Assembly: GCA_026770585.1 (NCBI GenBank)
Contig: MU647229.1
Coordinates: 93,365-123,966, forward strand
Length of the DNA stretch: 30,602 nucleotides
Reading direction: 5' to 3'
DNA from: Baffinella frigidus
Taxonomy: Eukaryota > Cryptophyceae > Cryptomonadales > Baffinellaceae
The translations under genes and the position numbers were made by a program. Positions 12,901 to 18,364 of this stretch are shown here, piece by piece (position 1 is the stretch's first letter; each line of letters starts with the position of its first letter). The notes under the pieces were generated by a model that saw only the letters and a list, made by a program, of their open reading frames with translations, made no database searches and was not told the DNA's origin.

Positions 12901-14894
12901 NNNNNNNNNNNNNNNNNNNNNNNNNNNNNNNNNNNNNNNNNNNNNNNNNNNNNNNNNNNNNNNNNNNNNNNNNNNNNNNNNNNNNNNNNNNNNNNNNNNN
13001 NNNNNNNNNNNNNNNNNNNNNNNNNNNNNNNNNNNNNNNNNNNNNNNNNNNNNNNNNNNNNNNNNNNNNNNNNNNNNNNNNNNNNNNNNNNNNNNNNNNN
13101 NNNNNNNNNNNNNNNNNNNNNNNNNNNNNNNNNNNNNNNNNNNNNNNNNNNNNNNNNNNNNNNNNNNNNNNNNNNNNNNNNNNNNNNNNNNNNNNNNNNN
13201 NNNNNNNNNNNNNNNNNNNNNNNNNNNTCGGGGTTGGGGGTTGGGGATTGGGGGTTGGGGGTTGGGGGTTAGAGATGTCCATCATTTGGGACGGCGGGGG
13301 GGGGCACTGGATCCTCGAGGAAGGACTTCGGGTCCTGGGGGTAGGGGGGAAGGGTTTAGGGTTAGCCCTCAACTGTCATAGAGGGTTGAGGGTTGAGGGT
13401 AGGGGTTGGGGGTTGGTGGTTTGGGGTTAGTCCATCATTGGGGACGGTGGGATCCTCGAGGGAGGATTTCGGGTCCTTCTGGGGTTTAGGGTTTTAGGGT
13501 TCATAGGTGTGGGGTTAGAGGGTTGGGGTTTGGAAAAGGTGGCGGCTCATAACCTGGCTCTTCATGGTGATGTTTCTAGCTCTGCCTCACTTGGGTTGAC
13601 CGACTATTCTAAAGTTGACACGATGGGTTTCTGGTACAAATCCGTGAACTTTGGAGCGGAAAAGATTCCAGGCTGACCAAATTGGTGAGCACAAATAGAC
13701 TGAGAGAGAGAAGGAGGCGGCTCATCCAATGAGGACGGGTCGCCCCCTGTGTCGTCTGGGAGGCAGGAAAGTCTTCGGGTTAGGGCTGAGGGGTATACGT
13801 TTCAGGGTTCAGGGATCACAGTTGAGGGTGTAAGGTCTAGGGTGGATCACAGTTGAGGGTGTAGGGTCTAGGGGGTGGGGTTTAGGGTTTGGGGTAACCA
13901 CAACCTGGCTCTTCATGGTGATGACCACGTCGCGAGACCCGATCGAGAGGAACGGCCTGCGAACGAAACGCCCAAAGTCAACCGCCAGTTGACTTACAAA
14001 GGTCACATCAGTTGACCCACAGTCACCGCCAAAGTCAACCGTCAGTTGACTTCCCAAAGTCGCCGCCAGTGGACTTCCCAAAGTCACCGCCCAAAGTCAA
14101 CACCAGTTGACTTACCAAAGTCACCACCCAAAGTCACCACCAGTTGACTTACCAAAGTCCTCATCACTGACTTCCCAAAGTCCTCATCCACCCCCCCCCC
14201 CGAAAACGCACCGCAGCATTTAGGGTTTCGGGTGTGGGGCTCTCACCGGACCGGACGCTAATTCACTTGAATGCCCCGCACCCCTAGGCTCTCGGGTGTT
14301 TGTGTGTGCTGCCTGCCCTGCCCCCTAGCCCCTAGTGTGTATGTGCCCCCCCCGGCCCCCGTCGGGATTAGTCAACAGTTTGCGGGGGCGCGTGTGTAAG
14401 TGGCGAGTAGGCTCATACGCCCTACCGTAGGGCCCTAGGACCTGCCTAGGACCTCTCGGCCGTCAACTTGACTGTCTGGCCACTTAAGGGATAAGCCTAC
14501 CAACATATGTTCTCGTTATTGAAAGGATAAGCGGCGTTGTGGGGCGCTCACCGGACAGGCCCGACGAGCCCGGCGGCGTGGCAGAGCCGCTGGTCGTTCT
14601 TGTAGAACACCACCACCTATCGGGAATCATGTTTAAGTTTAATCAAACTTTATGTTTAATTTTGATTTAACAGTATATGTTGAGTTTTAACCCCAGGATC
14701 TTCGGAGAGTTGGGGATAAGAACGCGCTTTTCGCGAGTACACACTGGACTCGTGAGTGAAACCTGGTATCGGTTCAAAACCGTAACGTCGGCCTTGAGCA
14801 CTGGCAGGGTGTCGGATTGGGGGTTTCGGGTTTCGGGTTTAGGGTTCAGAGTTCAGGGTTTAGGGTTTAGGGTTTGGGGTTTAGGGTTTAGGGT

Positions 14895-14940
<46 letters not shown>

Positions 14941-16699
14941 GATTGAGGGTTGAGGGTTGAGGGTTTAGATGTTTAGAGTTCAGGGTTCAGGGTGTAGGGT
15001 TCAGGGTGTAGGGAGTAGAGTTTAGGGTGAGGGTTGAGGGTTGGGTAGGACCTTTTCGGTCATGTCGACCTCGATGCGGATCACGTCCCCCGTCCGGTAC
15101 CCTCCGAAGCAGCCCTGCCAAAAGTTGACAGTCACCAAAAGTTGATAGTCACTAAAAGTTGACAGTTAAGTATGCGCCATTTCTATCGATTAGCCTAAAC
15201 CCATAAAGTGGAGGCAGGGCAGCGTACGTGGCCTTTCGAGGCGAGGCAAGCCACTATAGTGAATTTCGCTGGGGAAAGTCCGATTAACCAAGCCCATTAT
15301 GTCCTAGGCCCTGCAATCGACGGGGAGTTGACGTTCCGAACCGCCAACTAGTATGGTGTACAATATTAGTATACTACCAGTATTGTATATACTACTAGTA
15401 TTGAATATAGTACTTCTACCAGGTTGCGTTATTTCCGAGTTATGTCTCTGCATGCAGCGCCCGAGTTGGACAAAAAACATCCACCGTATCGTACGACAAA
15501 GTGAGCAAAAATACCCTGAATCCACCTGTAACATCCCTCTTTCGGTCGTGTCCAGAAGTTTGGTGCATAATTTGTACCAGGGCTTGGAGCCGTTTTTCCT
15601 CGCGTGGGAATCTGTTAACCTGGGAGGAGGAGAAGACGCAAACCCCCTCACCCAAACCCCCAAGCCCCCTGACACCGTCAACAGTGAACCGTACACCGTC
15701 AACAGTGAACCGTACACAGCACCTGCGACGATGAAAACACGCGGAGGGAGCCGTCGCCCGCGCGCAGCACAATGTTCCGCCCGTTGTAGTTGTCGTTGAG
15801 GTCGACATTGTCATACGCGATTCCCTGTTTGGGTTTATGGTTTAGACTCCAGTAGAGGGGGGTTCTGCGGTTTAGATTCGCCCTGGCAGGAGAAATGAGC
15901 ACGATATTGCGACCGGTGAAGTTGTCATGCGGGTCCACGTTGGCATATGCGATCCCCTGCCACGCCAGAGGGTGTATTTCAAAGTCATTTTATACCGGAG
16001 ATTTTTTGAAAGTCATTTTTATATTAAAAAAGGCTCAAATGCCAGCCAATGGCTCAAATGCCAGCCACGAAATACCCCTGGGGGCTAAAATTAGGCTAAT
16101 GGCTCCAAGGGCGACCCTTATATTGGAAGGGGTCGCCAAAAGTCAATTCCCCCTCAAGGCAGTGGTTTTCAAAAGTTGCCAACCGTATCCTGAGACGGTT
16201 GAAAACAATTGACCCCCACCAACACTCTGGCGTGGTGCCAGGGGTTACTCGGAAGATCACGCCCCGTCTCTACAAGGCCCCTACGCTTCTCGGAATACTA
16301 GCTCTGTTCCACTTCGATTTCGTCTCACCATCCATTCACCCCCCCCCCCCCAATTTATCAGGTAAATTTCTTGGGGGGGGGGGGTCGAAATTCACCTGAG
16401 AAATTTCGGGGGGGGGCGAATTGATGGTGAGACGAAATCGAAATGGAACAGAGCTAGGAATAGGCCCGCCGTGGGTGATAATCGTCGTTAAGGTTAGGCG
16501 GTCCCCTGTTTGGGCTGTCATGCATGTCCCGAGGCGGGCTGAATTTTACAAGGGGACCCGATGAGACATACCACGTAGACGTAATCGGTCTGGCACTTGT
16601 TGATGACGAAGGTGAAGGAGTGTGTCCCGTGCACGAACAGCTGCGCGCCGAGCACCCCCCCCCACTCGTTGCCGTTGGAGCGCGTCACCGTCGTGTTGC
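83..16699 (-). CDS. SPRY-domain giant protein, 22 mini-exons (partial, 3' end off window)
   Basis: Twenty-two short exons on the minus strand join without a single phase conflict. Phase 1/2 junctions pair correctly at 14552/13956, 7475/6089, 2968/2424, 2338/2010 and 532/169, and all other junctions are phase 0. The first five exons (16699-13905) form a SPRY/B30.2-like beta-sandwich, a protein-interaction domain, with typical motifs such as YRTGDVIRIEVDM and VVVFYKNDQRLC. After it come helical, Leu/Ala-rich segments (ALRTGLQLVFSLLLK, TAFAALRSLPPLSFF, YVLTALLRLLALNF) interrupted by two Gln-rich linkers. SPRY followed by long helical repeats recalls very large HERC1/HECTD4-type ubiquitin ligases, but no HECT or RCC1 domain is in the window, so this is only a guess. 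The gene is partial at both ends: the first exon listed needs one base from an upstream exon, and the last ends in phase 1. Introns are filled with telomere-like heptamers and decayed exon copies. Confidence 0.82.
181..525 (+). repeat. Mixed telomere-like heptamers
   Basis: TTTAGGG, GGTTTGGG and related units fill the intron between exons 21 and 22, G-rich on the plus strand. Confidence 0.85.
532..583 (-). CDS. Exon 21 of SPRY gene
   Basis: 52 nt, acceptor ATAG, donor GTGCTC, phase 0 start, phase 1 end. Encodes VIGLGRVQEEAVAALRA. Decayed copies are at about 720-758 (VIGLGLALLLEG then stop) and 645-690 (GLGRLQDM). Confidence 0.75.
1150..1240 (-). pseudogene. Exon 20 copy with internal 40-bp duplication
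   Basis: A 38-base block at 1161-1198 is repeated exactly at 1201-1238 (period 40, not a multiple of 3). On the minus strand it encodes AGTSDFASGDAG in two frames. The donor is lost (GTGGAA instead of GTGGTA). Confidence 0.8.
1391..1450 (-). CDS. Exon 20 of SPRY gene
   Basis: 60 nt, phase 0 to 0, acceptor GCAG, donor GTACTC. Encodes EAAAGTPDISGDAGKDGPAV, a hydrophilic linker. A copy at about 1150-1240 contains an internal 40-bp tandem duplication that breaks the frame, and has lost the donor. Confidence 0.78.
1490..1770 (+). repeat. TTTAGGG / TGTAGGG / TTCAGGG array
   Basis: Near-continuous heptamers, including a perfect TTTAGGG run at about 1677-1710 and clustered TGTAGGG units. C-rich in the sense of the gene. 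Confidence 0.9.
1931..2010 (-). CDS. Exon 19 of SPRY gene
   Basis: 80 nt, acceptor GGCAG preceded by a C-tract, donor GTGATT, ends in phase 0. Encodes ALLSQLRSALLNLVGFSHDG then DDAPAA. Copies are at 2178-2222 (5' part, frame broken) and 1780-1820 (3' part). Confidence 0.85.
2338..2424 (-). CDS. Exon 18 of SPRY gene (Leu-rich helix)
   Basis: 87 nt, acceptor GCAG, donor GTGACC. Begins with two bases completing Gly and ends one base into a Gly codon. Encodes RYVLTALLRLLALNFRQLQR then LPSPDALD, a strongly amphipathic helix characteristic of helical scaffold proteins. Confidence 0.86.
2597..2799 (-). pseudogene. Truncated copies of exon 17
   Basis: 2727-2799 repeats the LCALITRYSPAEPGASSDG part and the GTGC donor region. 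2597-2625 repeats only the end and carries a stop in place of Gln. Both lack an acceptor in the right phase. Confidence 0.75.
2968..3064 (-). CDS. Exon 17 of SPRY gene
   Basis: 97 nt, acceptor ATAG, donor GTGCGC, starts in phase 0 and ends in phase 1. Encodes VDARPETMRQLCALITRYSP then AEPGASPDGTQW. Copies are at 3142-3172 (5' end only), 2727-2799 (middle and 3' part) and 2597-2625 (3' end). Confidence 0.86.
3675..3737 (-). CDS. Exon 16 of SPRY gene
   Basis: 63 nt, phase 0 to 0, acceptor AACAG, donor GTACTC. Encodes AQLERAAGRLKTGHSFLAP plus CA. A second copy at about 3394-3458 (LERAAGRMKMGHSFLSP) has a donor (GTGCGG) but a weak acceptor in another phase. Confidence 0.8.
3985..4540 (-). pseudogene. 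Four decayed copies of exon 15 3' half
   Basis: Blocks at about 3985-4035, 4165-4228, 4330-4397 and 4482-4540 each encode a version of LEREGGxAMLHxVVIL with substitutions and indels, followed by donor-like GTA. They sit downstream of the intact exon and are separated by short heptamer runs. Confidence 0.8.
4600..4707 (-). CDS. Exon 15 of SPRY gene
   Basis: 108 nt, phase 0 to 0, acceptor AACAG, donor GTAGGA. Encodes 36 residues, GNPAQGAQDALRVGGEAEAV then LEREGGGAMLHSVVIL. This is the most copied exon: fragments of its 3' half occur at 4482-4540, 4330-4397, 4165-4228 and 3985-4035, and of its 5' half at 4817-4862. Confidence 0.85.
5299..5487 (-). CDS. Exon 14 of SPRY gene (poly-Gln, Ser/Pro/Gly linker)
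   Basis: 189 nt, phase 0 to 0. The acceptor is the CAG after CCTAAAC, with several CAG alternatives inside the Gln tract. The donor is GTGCGC. Encodes about 15 Gln, then APIASRVRSPSPAPRG, a Gly/Ala-rich stretch and EDARALAAAQQ. The reading frame stays open into the intron to 5230, so a longer exon cannot be excluded. Confidence 0.75.
5445..5490 (+). repeat. CTG/CAG microsatellite (coding poly-Gln)
   Basis: CTG triplets with one TTG interruption; on the minus strand these are CAG codons of the Gln tract opening exon 14. The triplets also create a ladder of possible CAG acceptors. Confidence 0.85.
5733..5759 (-). CDS. Exon 13 of SPRY gene (27-nt micro-exon)
   Basis: 27 nt, phase 0 to 0, acceptor AGCAG, donor GTACCC. 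Encodes GQQQQQGHQ. It shares the donor context and composition of the preceding Gln-rich exon, so it may be a truncated duplicate that still splices. Confidence 0.65.
5770..5857 (+). repeat. CAGCGTT / CAGGGTT heptamer array
   Basis: About six CAGCGTT units then CAGGGTT units. It keeps the 7-base period of the telomere-like arrays while the sequence has changed, showing local homogenisation of a variant. Confidence 0.85.
5905..6089 (-). CDS. Exon 12 of SPRY gene (poly-Gln / GQQ repeat linker)
   Basis: 185 nt, acceptor ACAG, donor GTACCC. Two bases complete the Gly codon; it ends in phase 0. Encodes PPSSAPDGP, then a Pro/Asn linker, then about 17 Gln and repeats of GQQ. It is low complexity and probably a flexible linker. 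The first 30 or so bases (PPSSAPDGP) recur seven more times upstream to 7047. Confidence 0.8.
6060..7047 (-). pseudogene. Eightfold array of PPSSAPDGP exon 5' ends
   Basis: The roughly 33-base block that begins exon 12 (minus strand, CAG acceptor then CCGCCAAGCAGTGCACC-like) recurs at about 6060-6095, 6186-6218, 6313-6345, 6458-6490, 6549-6575, 6655-6690, 6789-6820 and 7014-7047. Only the first continues into the Gln-rich coding sequence. A second block encoding SWSSLREA-like residues is repeated at 6143-6175, 6393-6424 and 6596-6632. Heptamers lie between copies. Confidence 0.85.
6845..7010 (+). repeat. GGGGTTA array plus 60-bp tandem duplication
   Basis: Eight GGGGTTA units at about 6852-6908, then a block of about 57 bases (GGGTTGAGGGTTTCTGGGG and on) repeated once to 7010. 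Confidence 0.85.
7475..7535 (-). CDS. Exon 11 of SPRY gene (GC donor)
   Basis: 61 nt, phase 0 start, ends one base into a codon. Encodes VRALFFEGIPQSGSEPPRPQ. The donor reads AAG then GCAAAC, a GC-AG intron. The following exon starts with GG, so the joined codon is Gly and the frame holds. A partial copy (VRAFFERIP) is at 7715-7748. Confidence 0.78.
7555..7870 (+). repeat. TTGAGTG and TTTCGGG heptamer arrays
   Basis: A TTGAGTG run near 7605-7645 and TTTCGGG runs at 7700-7870 surround the decayed copy of exon 11. Confidence 0.85.
7976..8195 (-). pseudogene. Two broken copies of exon 10
   Basis: 8109-8195 matches nearly the whole exon but lacks about ten bases and shifts frame. About 7976-8030 keeps only the LPT-RR-IGNLE part. 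Both retain the AAGGT donor context. A CT microsatellite lies between the larger copy and exon 10. Confidence 0.75.
8198..8265 (+). repeat. CT microsatellite
   Basis: TCTCTC run with CGCTCG interruptions, next to a broken copy of exon 10. Confidence 0.9.
8282..8460 (-). repeat. CCCTACA array, inverted orientation
   Basis: CCCTACA units at about 8289-8335 and 8400-8458, interrupted by a T/C-rich stretch. Here the plus strand is C-rich, opposite to most of the window. Confidence 0.9.
8483..8581 (-). CDS. Exon 10 of SPRY gene
   Basis: 99 nt, phase 0 to 0, acceptor ACACAG, donor GTATCG. Encodes 33 residues: VMLHLEESAVHLDASVLPT then LRRIGNLEAVTDPK. Two copies with indels lie at 8109-8195 and about 7976-8030; both are frame-broken relative to this exon. 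Confidence 0.88.
8757..8856 (+). mobile_element. Foldback element family copy, left end lost
   Basis: Family core from GACGTGCTGGGTTTCTGGTA to ACCGAGACAGGGCTAG. Related partial copies: 9671-9770, 10901-11000, 11387-11437, 20901-20947 and 21625-21731, all sharing GTCAAC/GTTGAC, GAGCCCGG and GAGACAG. Confidence 0.68.
9198..9269 (-). CDS. Exon 9 of SPRY gene (helical segment)
   Basis: 72 nt, phase 0 to 0, acceptor AACAG, donor GTCTCC (weak). Encodes ERKMAALVLLELAVARGSL then FFTLS, a hydrophobic helix typical of helical-repeat scaffolds. Copies at 9000-9050 (LVLAVAQGSLSFTLS), 8868-8895 and 8728-8750 are progressively shorter. Confidence 0.78.
9770..9931 (+). repeat. GA / GACA compound microsatellite
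   Basis: GA dinucleotides, then GACA tetranucleotides, GAGACA, GACA again and GA. It follows the right end of a foldback element and precedes the donor of exon 8, so it is intronic. Confidence 0.95.
9942..10028 (-). CDS. Exon 8 of SPRY gene
   Basis: 87 nt, phase 0 to 0, acceptor TGGCAG, donor GTGCGG. Encodes 29 residues including DDALTSTADFLSEILSG and a Gly-rich tail ending TNEQ. The donor abuts a 160-base GA/GACA microsatellite. Copies are at 9589-9659 (ADFLSEILCGQEG) and 10293-10362 (DDALTSTAGFLSEILSG). Confidence 0.85.
10188..10216. repeat. Short hairpin
   Basis: GCCAAGGTCGAAAATCGACCTTGGC, a 25-base near-perfect palindrome next to a piece of the 18365-type element. Confidence 0.75.
10647..10763 (-). 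mobile_element. Foldback element family copy, inverted
   Basis: CTAGTTCTGTCTCA start, then the family core on the minus strand (CCGGGCTG, TTCCGCTCCAAATTTC, CGTCAACTTGAGAATAGT). It sits between copies of exon 7. Confidence 0.7.
11027..11128 (-). CDS. Exon 7 of SPRY gene (helical segment)
   Basis: 102 nt, phase 0 to 0, acceptor GCAG, donor GTCCAC. Encodes 34 residues with EDNAKIRMQMLHTAFAALRS then LPPLSFFREASGIK, predicted helical by its heptad-like Leu/Ala spacing. Two degraded copies lie at about 10790-10875 and 10578-10650. Confidence 0.86.
11993..12097 (-). CDS. Exon 6 of SPRY gene (helical segment)
   Basis: 105 nt, phase 0 to 0, acceptor ACAG, donor GTTAAC. Encodes DPKSLLEDP, a Pro-rich linker PPPSP, then the amphipathic helix MMDIALRTGLQLVFSLLLK. 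At least four other copies exist: 11610-11667 (3' part), 12222-12285, 13273-13338 and 13430-13480 (5' part). They bracket the assembly gap, which may hide more. This copy is the only one with both halves intact and both splice sites. Confidence 0.85.
12222..13480 (-). pseudogene. Copies of exon 6 around the assembly gap
   Basis: 12222-12285, 13273-13338 and 13430-13480 each encode DPKSxLEDP followed by PPPSxMMDI or a shortened form, but lack the ALRTGLQL helix. All follow a CAG acceptor. The N-run lies between them. Confidence 0.8.
12386..13227. other. Assembly gap (842 N)
   Basis: Run of N flanked on both sides by GTTGGGG heptamers and by copies of exon 6. The gap is probably a collapsed or unresolved heptamer array. 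Confidence 0.99.
13574..13708 (+). mobile_element. Foldback element family copy
   Basis: CTAGCTCTGCCTCA then CTATTCTAAAGTTGACA, TACAAATCCGTGAACTTTGG and TTGGTGAGCACAAATAGACTG. It overlaps the truncated exon 5 copy (13552-13575). Confidence 0.7.
13905..13956 (-). CDS. Exon 5 of SPRY gene (end of SPRY)
   Basis: 52 nt, acceptor GCAG, donor GTTGTG. Starts with one base completing the Arg codon and ends in phase 0. Encodes PFLSIGSRDVVITMKSQ, the last SPRY strands. A decayed copy of the last third (ITMKSQ) sits at 13552-13575. Confidence 0.87.
13970..14190 (+). repeat. CAAAGTC / AGTTGACTT tandem repeat
   Basis: Irregular tandem units built from CCCAAAGTCACC and GCCAGTTGACTTACC, about seven copies with small indels, in the intron between exons 4 and 5. 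Confidence 0.8.
14552..14616 (-). CDS. Exon 4 of SPRY gene (FYKN strand)
   Basis: 65 nt, acceptor ATAG, donor GTGAGC. Begins in phase 0 and ends two bases into a codon that the next exon completes as Arg. Encodes VVVFYKNDQRLCHAAG followed by LVGP, the SPRY strand pair after G-D-V-I. The phase match to exon 5 (CG plus G) gives GPVRPFLSIG, a continuous SPRY-like segment. Confidence 0.9.
14815..15048 (+). repeat. TTTAGGG / TTGAGGG array
   Basis: TTTCGGG passing to TTTAGGG, then about ten TTGAGGG units at 14890-14960, then TGTAGGG. This is the intron between SPRY exons 3 and 4. Confidence 0.9.
15052..15114 (-). CDS. Exon 3 of SPRY gene (GYRTGDVI core)
   Basis: 63 nt, phase 0 to 0, acceptor GGCAG, donor GTCCTA. 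Encodes 21 residues including GGYRTGDVIRIEVDMTEK. G-D-V-I-x-I-E-V-D is the most recognisable SPRY core motif, normally followed by a strand containing F-x-K-N, which is what the next exon supplies. Confidence 0.9.
15118..15168 (+). repeat. 17-bp AAAAGTTGACAGTCACC tandem repeat
   Basis: Three imperfect copies of CAAAAGTTGACAGTCAC immediately upstream (in gene sense) of exon 3's acceptor. Confidence 0.8.
15723..15824 (-). CDS. Exon 2 of SPRY gene
   Basis: 102 nt, phase 0 to 0, acceptor CAG, donor GTGCTG. Encodes 34 residues starting GIAYDNVDLNDNY and ending RVFSSSQ. GIAY followed by an Asp/Asn-rich turn fits the SPRY strand after the first exon. A diverged copy of its 5' half (GIAYANVDPHDNF) is at 15896-15958 and a copy of its 3' end (RVFSSSQ plus donor) at about 15603-15626. 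Confidence 0.88.
16298..16457. mobile_element. Foldback element, CTAGCTCTG termini, 5-bp TSD
   Basis: Long inverted arms (CTAGCTCTGTTCCA ... TCGTCTCACCATC against the mirror sequence) around poly-C and poly-G stretches. It is flanked by the direct repeat GAATA on both sides, consistent with a non-autonomous DNA transposon (MITE-like). Confidence 0.75.
16572..16699 (-). CDS. Exon 1 of SPRY gene (SPRY N-terminal strands)
   Basis: 128 nt, acceptor CAG, donor GTATGT. It begins with two bases completing a codon and ends in phase 0. It encodes 42 residues including NEWGGVLGAQLFVHG and HSFTFVINKC, matching the start of SPRY domains (Trp-Gly turn, then a strand after an H-x-F/W motif). A missing upstream exon must end in phase 1; none was found with confidence. 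Two further degenerate copies lie upstream at 16985-17135 and about 17300-17385, and a fragment lies downstream at 16750-16790. Confidence 0.85.
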
Positions 16700-16811
16700 C
16701 TGTGGGGGGAGGGGGGGGGGGTAAGTAGAGAAGGGCGGGTGTGCTCTCGAGGACTCCGCTCCGCTCGTTGCCGGTGGAGCGCGTGACGTGCTAGTGTTTC
16801 CTATGTTAATA

Positions 16812-16967
16812 GGGTAACGGCCTGAAAATGGGGTAGTTGGGCCTACGGCATTGCCTAGGACCTGATACCGTAGGCCGAGACTTTTTGGTCCCAGGATCCC
16901 TCGGCCTACGGTAGGAGGTCCTAGGCAATGCCGTATACCTAACTACCCCATTTTCAGGCCGTTAGCC
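16812..16967. mobile_element. 156-bp hairpin element
   Basis: Arms of about 65 bp: AACGGCCTGAAAATGGGGTA...GCCTACGGCATTGCCTAGG mirrored by its reverse complement up to 16967. High arm identity suggests a recent insertion. It lies between exon 1 of the SPRY gene and its split copy. Confidence 0.8.
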
Positions 16968-16984
16968 TATGAATGTCGAGATAC

Positions 16985-17135
16985 GGTCCGTCAGTGAAGG
17001 TGGAGAAGAGTGTGCCGTGCAGGAAGAGGGTTGAGGGTTGAGGGTTGAGGGTCCAGGCTTCAGGAGGAGCTGGGCGCCGAGCAACCCGCCCCACGCGTTG
17101 CCCTTCGAGCGCATCACCGTCGTGTTGTCTGGTGG
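16985..17135 (-). pseudogene. Exon 1 copy split by heptamer repeats
   Basis: 17087-17135 encodes NTTVMRSKGNAWGGLLGAQ and 16985-17030 encodes FLHGTLFSTF, which are the two halves of exon 1. Between them, at 17031-17055, lie three TTGAGGG units. A further remnant (FLPHGPHLSF) is near 17300-17385. Confidence 0.75.
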
Positions 17136-17384
17136 TGGAGATACGGGTTTAAGGTTCGGTAAAGGTGGACCCCCTAATTCCGGAGTCACCCTAATTTGGG
17201 AGATACGGGTTTAGGGTTTGGGGTTCAGCGTGCAGGGGTCGGGGGTCAGGCTGCAGGCCGCTGGCGTGGTTGAGGGTTTAGGGCTTGGGCGTTGGGCGGA
17301 TGTGATCTATTGGGAGGTGCGGTCTGTCAGTGCAGAAGCTCAGGTGTGGACCATGCGGCAAGAACGCGTCGGAGTTCTTGCGAA

Positions 17385-17720
17385 ACCCGAAACCCGGAAC
17401 CCGAAACCCGAAACCCGAAACCCAAAACCCGAAACCCGAAACCCGAAACCCGAAGCTAGAAACCAGAAACCCGAAACCCGAAACCCAAAACCCGAAGCGC
17501 GAAAAACTAACCCGAGACCCTGAACCCTCATCCTTAAGCCCTGAGTTGGACACACAGTGCAAGTGCGCCCCCACGCTAGACCGGAGATGGTGCTTTCAAC
17601 AGGAACCCCTAACTCTAAACCCTAAACCCTAAACCCTAAACCCTAAACCCTCAAACCTAAACCCCAATTCCTAAACCCTAAACCCTGAACCCTAAACCCT
17701 AAACCCTAAACCCTAAACCC
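17385..17720 (-). repeat. CCCGAAA and CCCTAAA arrays, inverted orientation
   Basis: CCCGAAA units at 17388-17505 and CCCTAAA units at 17610-17720, separated by about 100 bases of unique sequence. The plus strand is C-rich, so orientation flips relative to the introns on either side. This is also where the recognisable SPRY gene ends. Confidence 0.9.
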
Positions 17721-17794
17721 TTAACTCGAAACCACCAGGGAAAAGAGCCGTAGACAGCAGAAGACTGCTCTACCACGGACACGATGGTATTAGC

Positions 17795-17865
17795 AAAAGG
17801 CCCCTTGCCACTCAGCAGCCACCGGGGCCTTCGATGATGTGTCCATCTAAACGATTCTGGTACAA
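17795..17865 (+). repeat. Dispersed repeat shared with 21230-21300
   Basis: GCCACTCAGCAGCCACCGGG ... GTCCATCTAAACGATT, also found with small changes at about 21238-21292. Role unknown. Confidence 0.65.
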
Positions 17866-18104
17866 ATTGCAACTGCAAGGCACGAAGCGATCTCGCCACC
17901 TACTCTCGTCTTCTTCTCTCGCCCATTTCTTCCCCCACATCCTGATCTTTCCTCTCTCCTGCTACATAGTGTGCCGATGAAGGTATCTCGGGCGATTGAG
18001 TGTGTCGATGAAGGTATCTCGGGTGCTTGAGTGTGTCGATGAAGGTATCTCGGGGTTTACCGTTGGACAAGACCACGTCACGTCCGCAGCGCGTCTCGTC
18101 CCAC

Positions 18105-18330
18105 TGCGCCCATTCACACCCAACCGTCACGACATTGCGCCCATTCACACCCAACCGTCGCATTCTTGCGGCCATTCAGAACCAAGGGTCGCATTAATGC
18201 GGCCGTTCAGAAGCAACCGTCACATTATTGCAGCCATTCCCAACTAACTGTCGCATTATTGCGGCCATTCACAACCAACAGTCAATTTCTTGCGGCTATT
18301 CATAACCAACCCTCGCATCTTTTTGGCCAC
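18105..18330 (+). repeat. 31-bp tandem repeat, about 7 copies
   Basis: Units of the form GCGGCCATTCACAACCAACC then GTCGCATTATT, with diverging copies. No ORF or exon feature uses it. Confidence 0.85.
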
Positions 18331-18364
18331 GACTCACGGGGAGCCAAATACCGAAATGGTGCTA

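Noticed and set aside
12338-13430. Open frames of 300 or more codons across 12.3-13.4 kb on both strands
   Set aside because: They run through the N gap; the real bases on both sides are only heptamers and copies of exon 6.
83-16699. Naming the SPRY gene as a HERC or HECTD ubiquitin ligase
   Set aside because: SPRY plus helical segments is suggestive only. No HECT, RCC1 or zinc-finger exon is present in the window.
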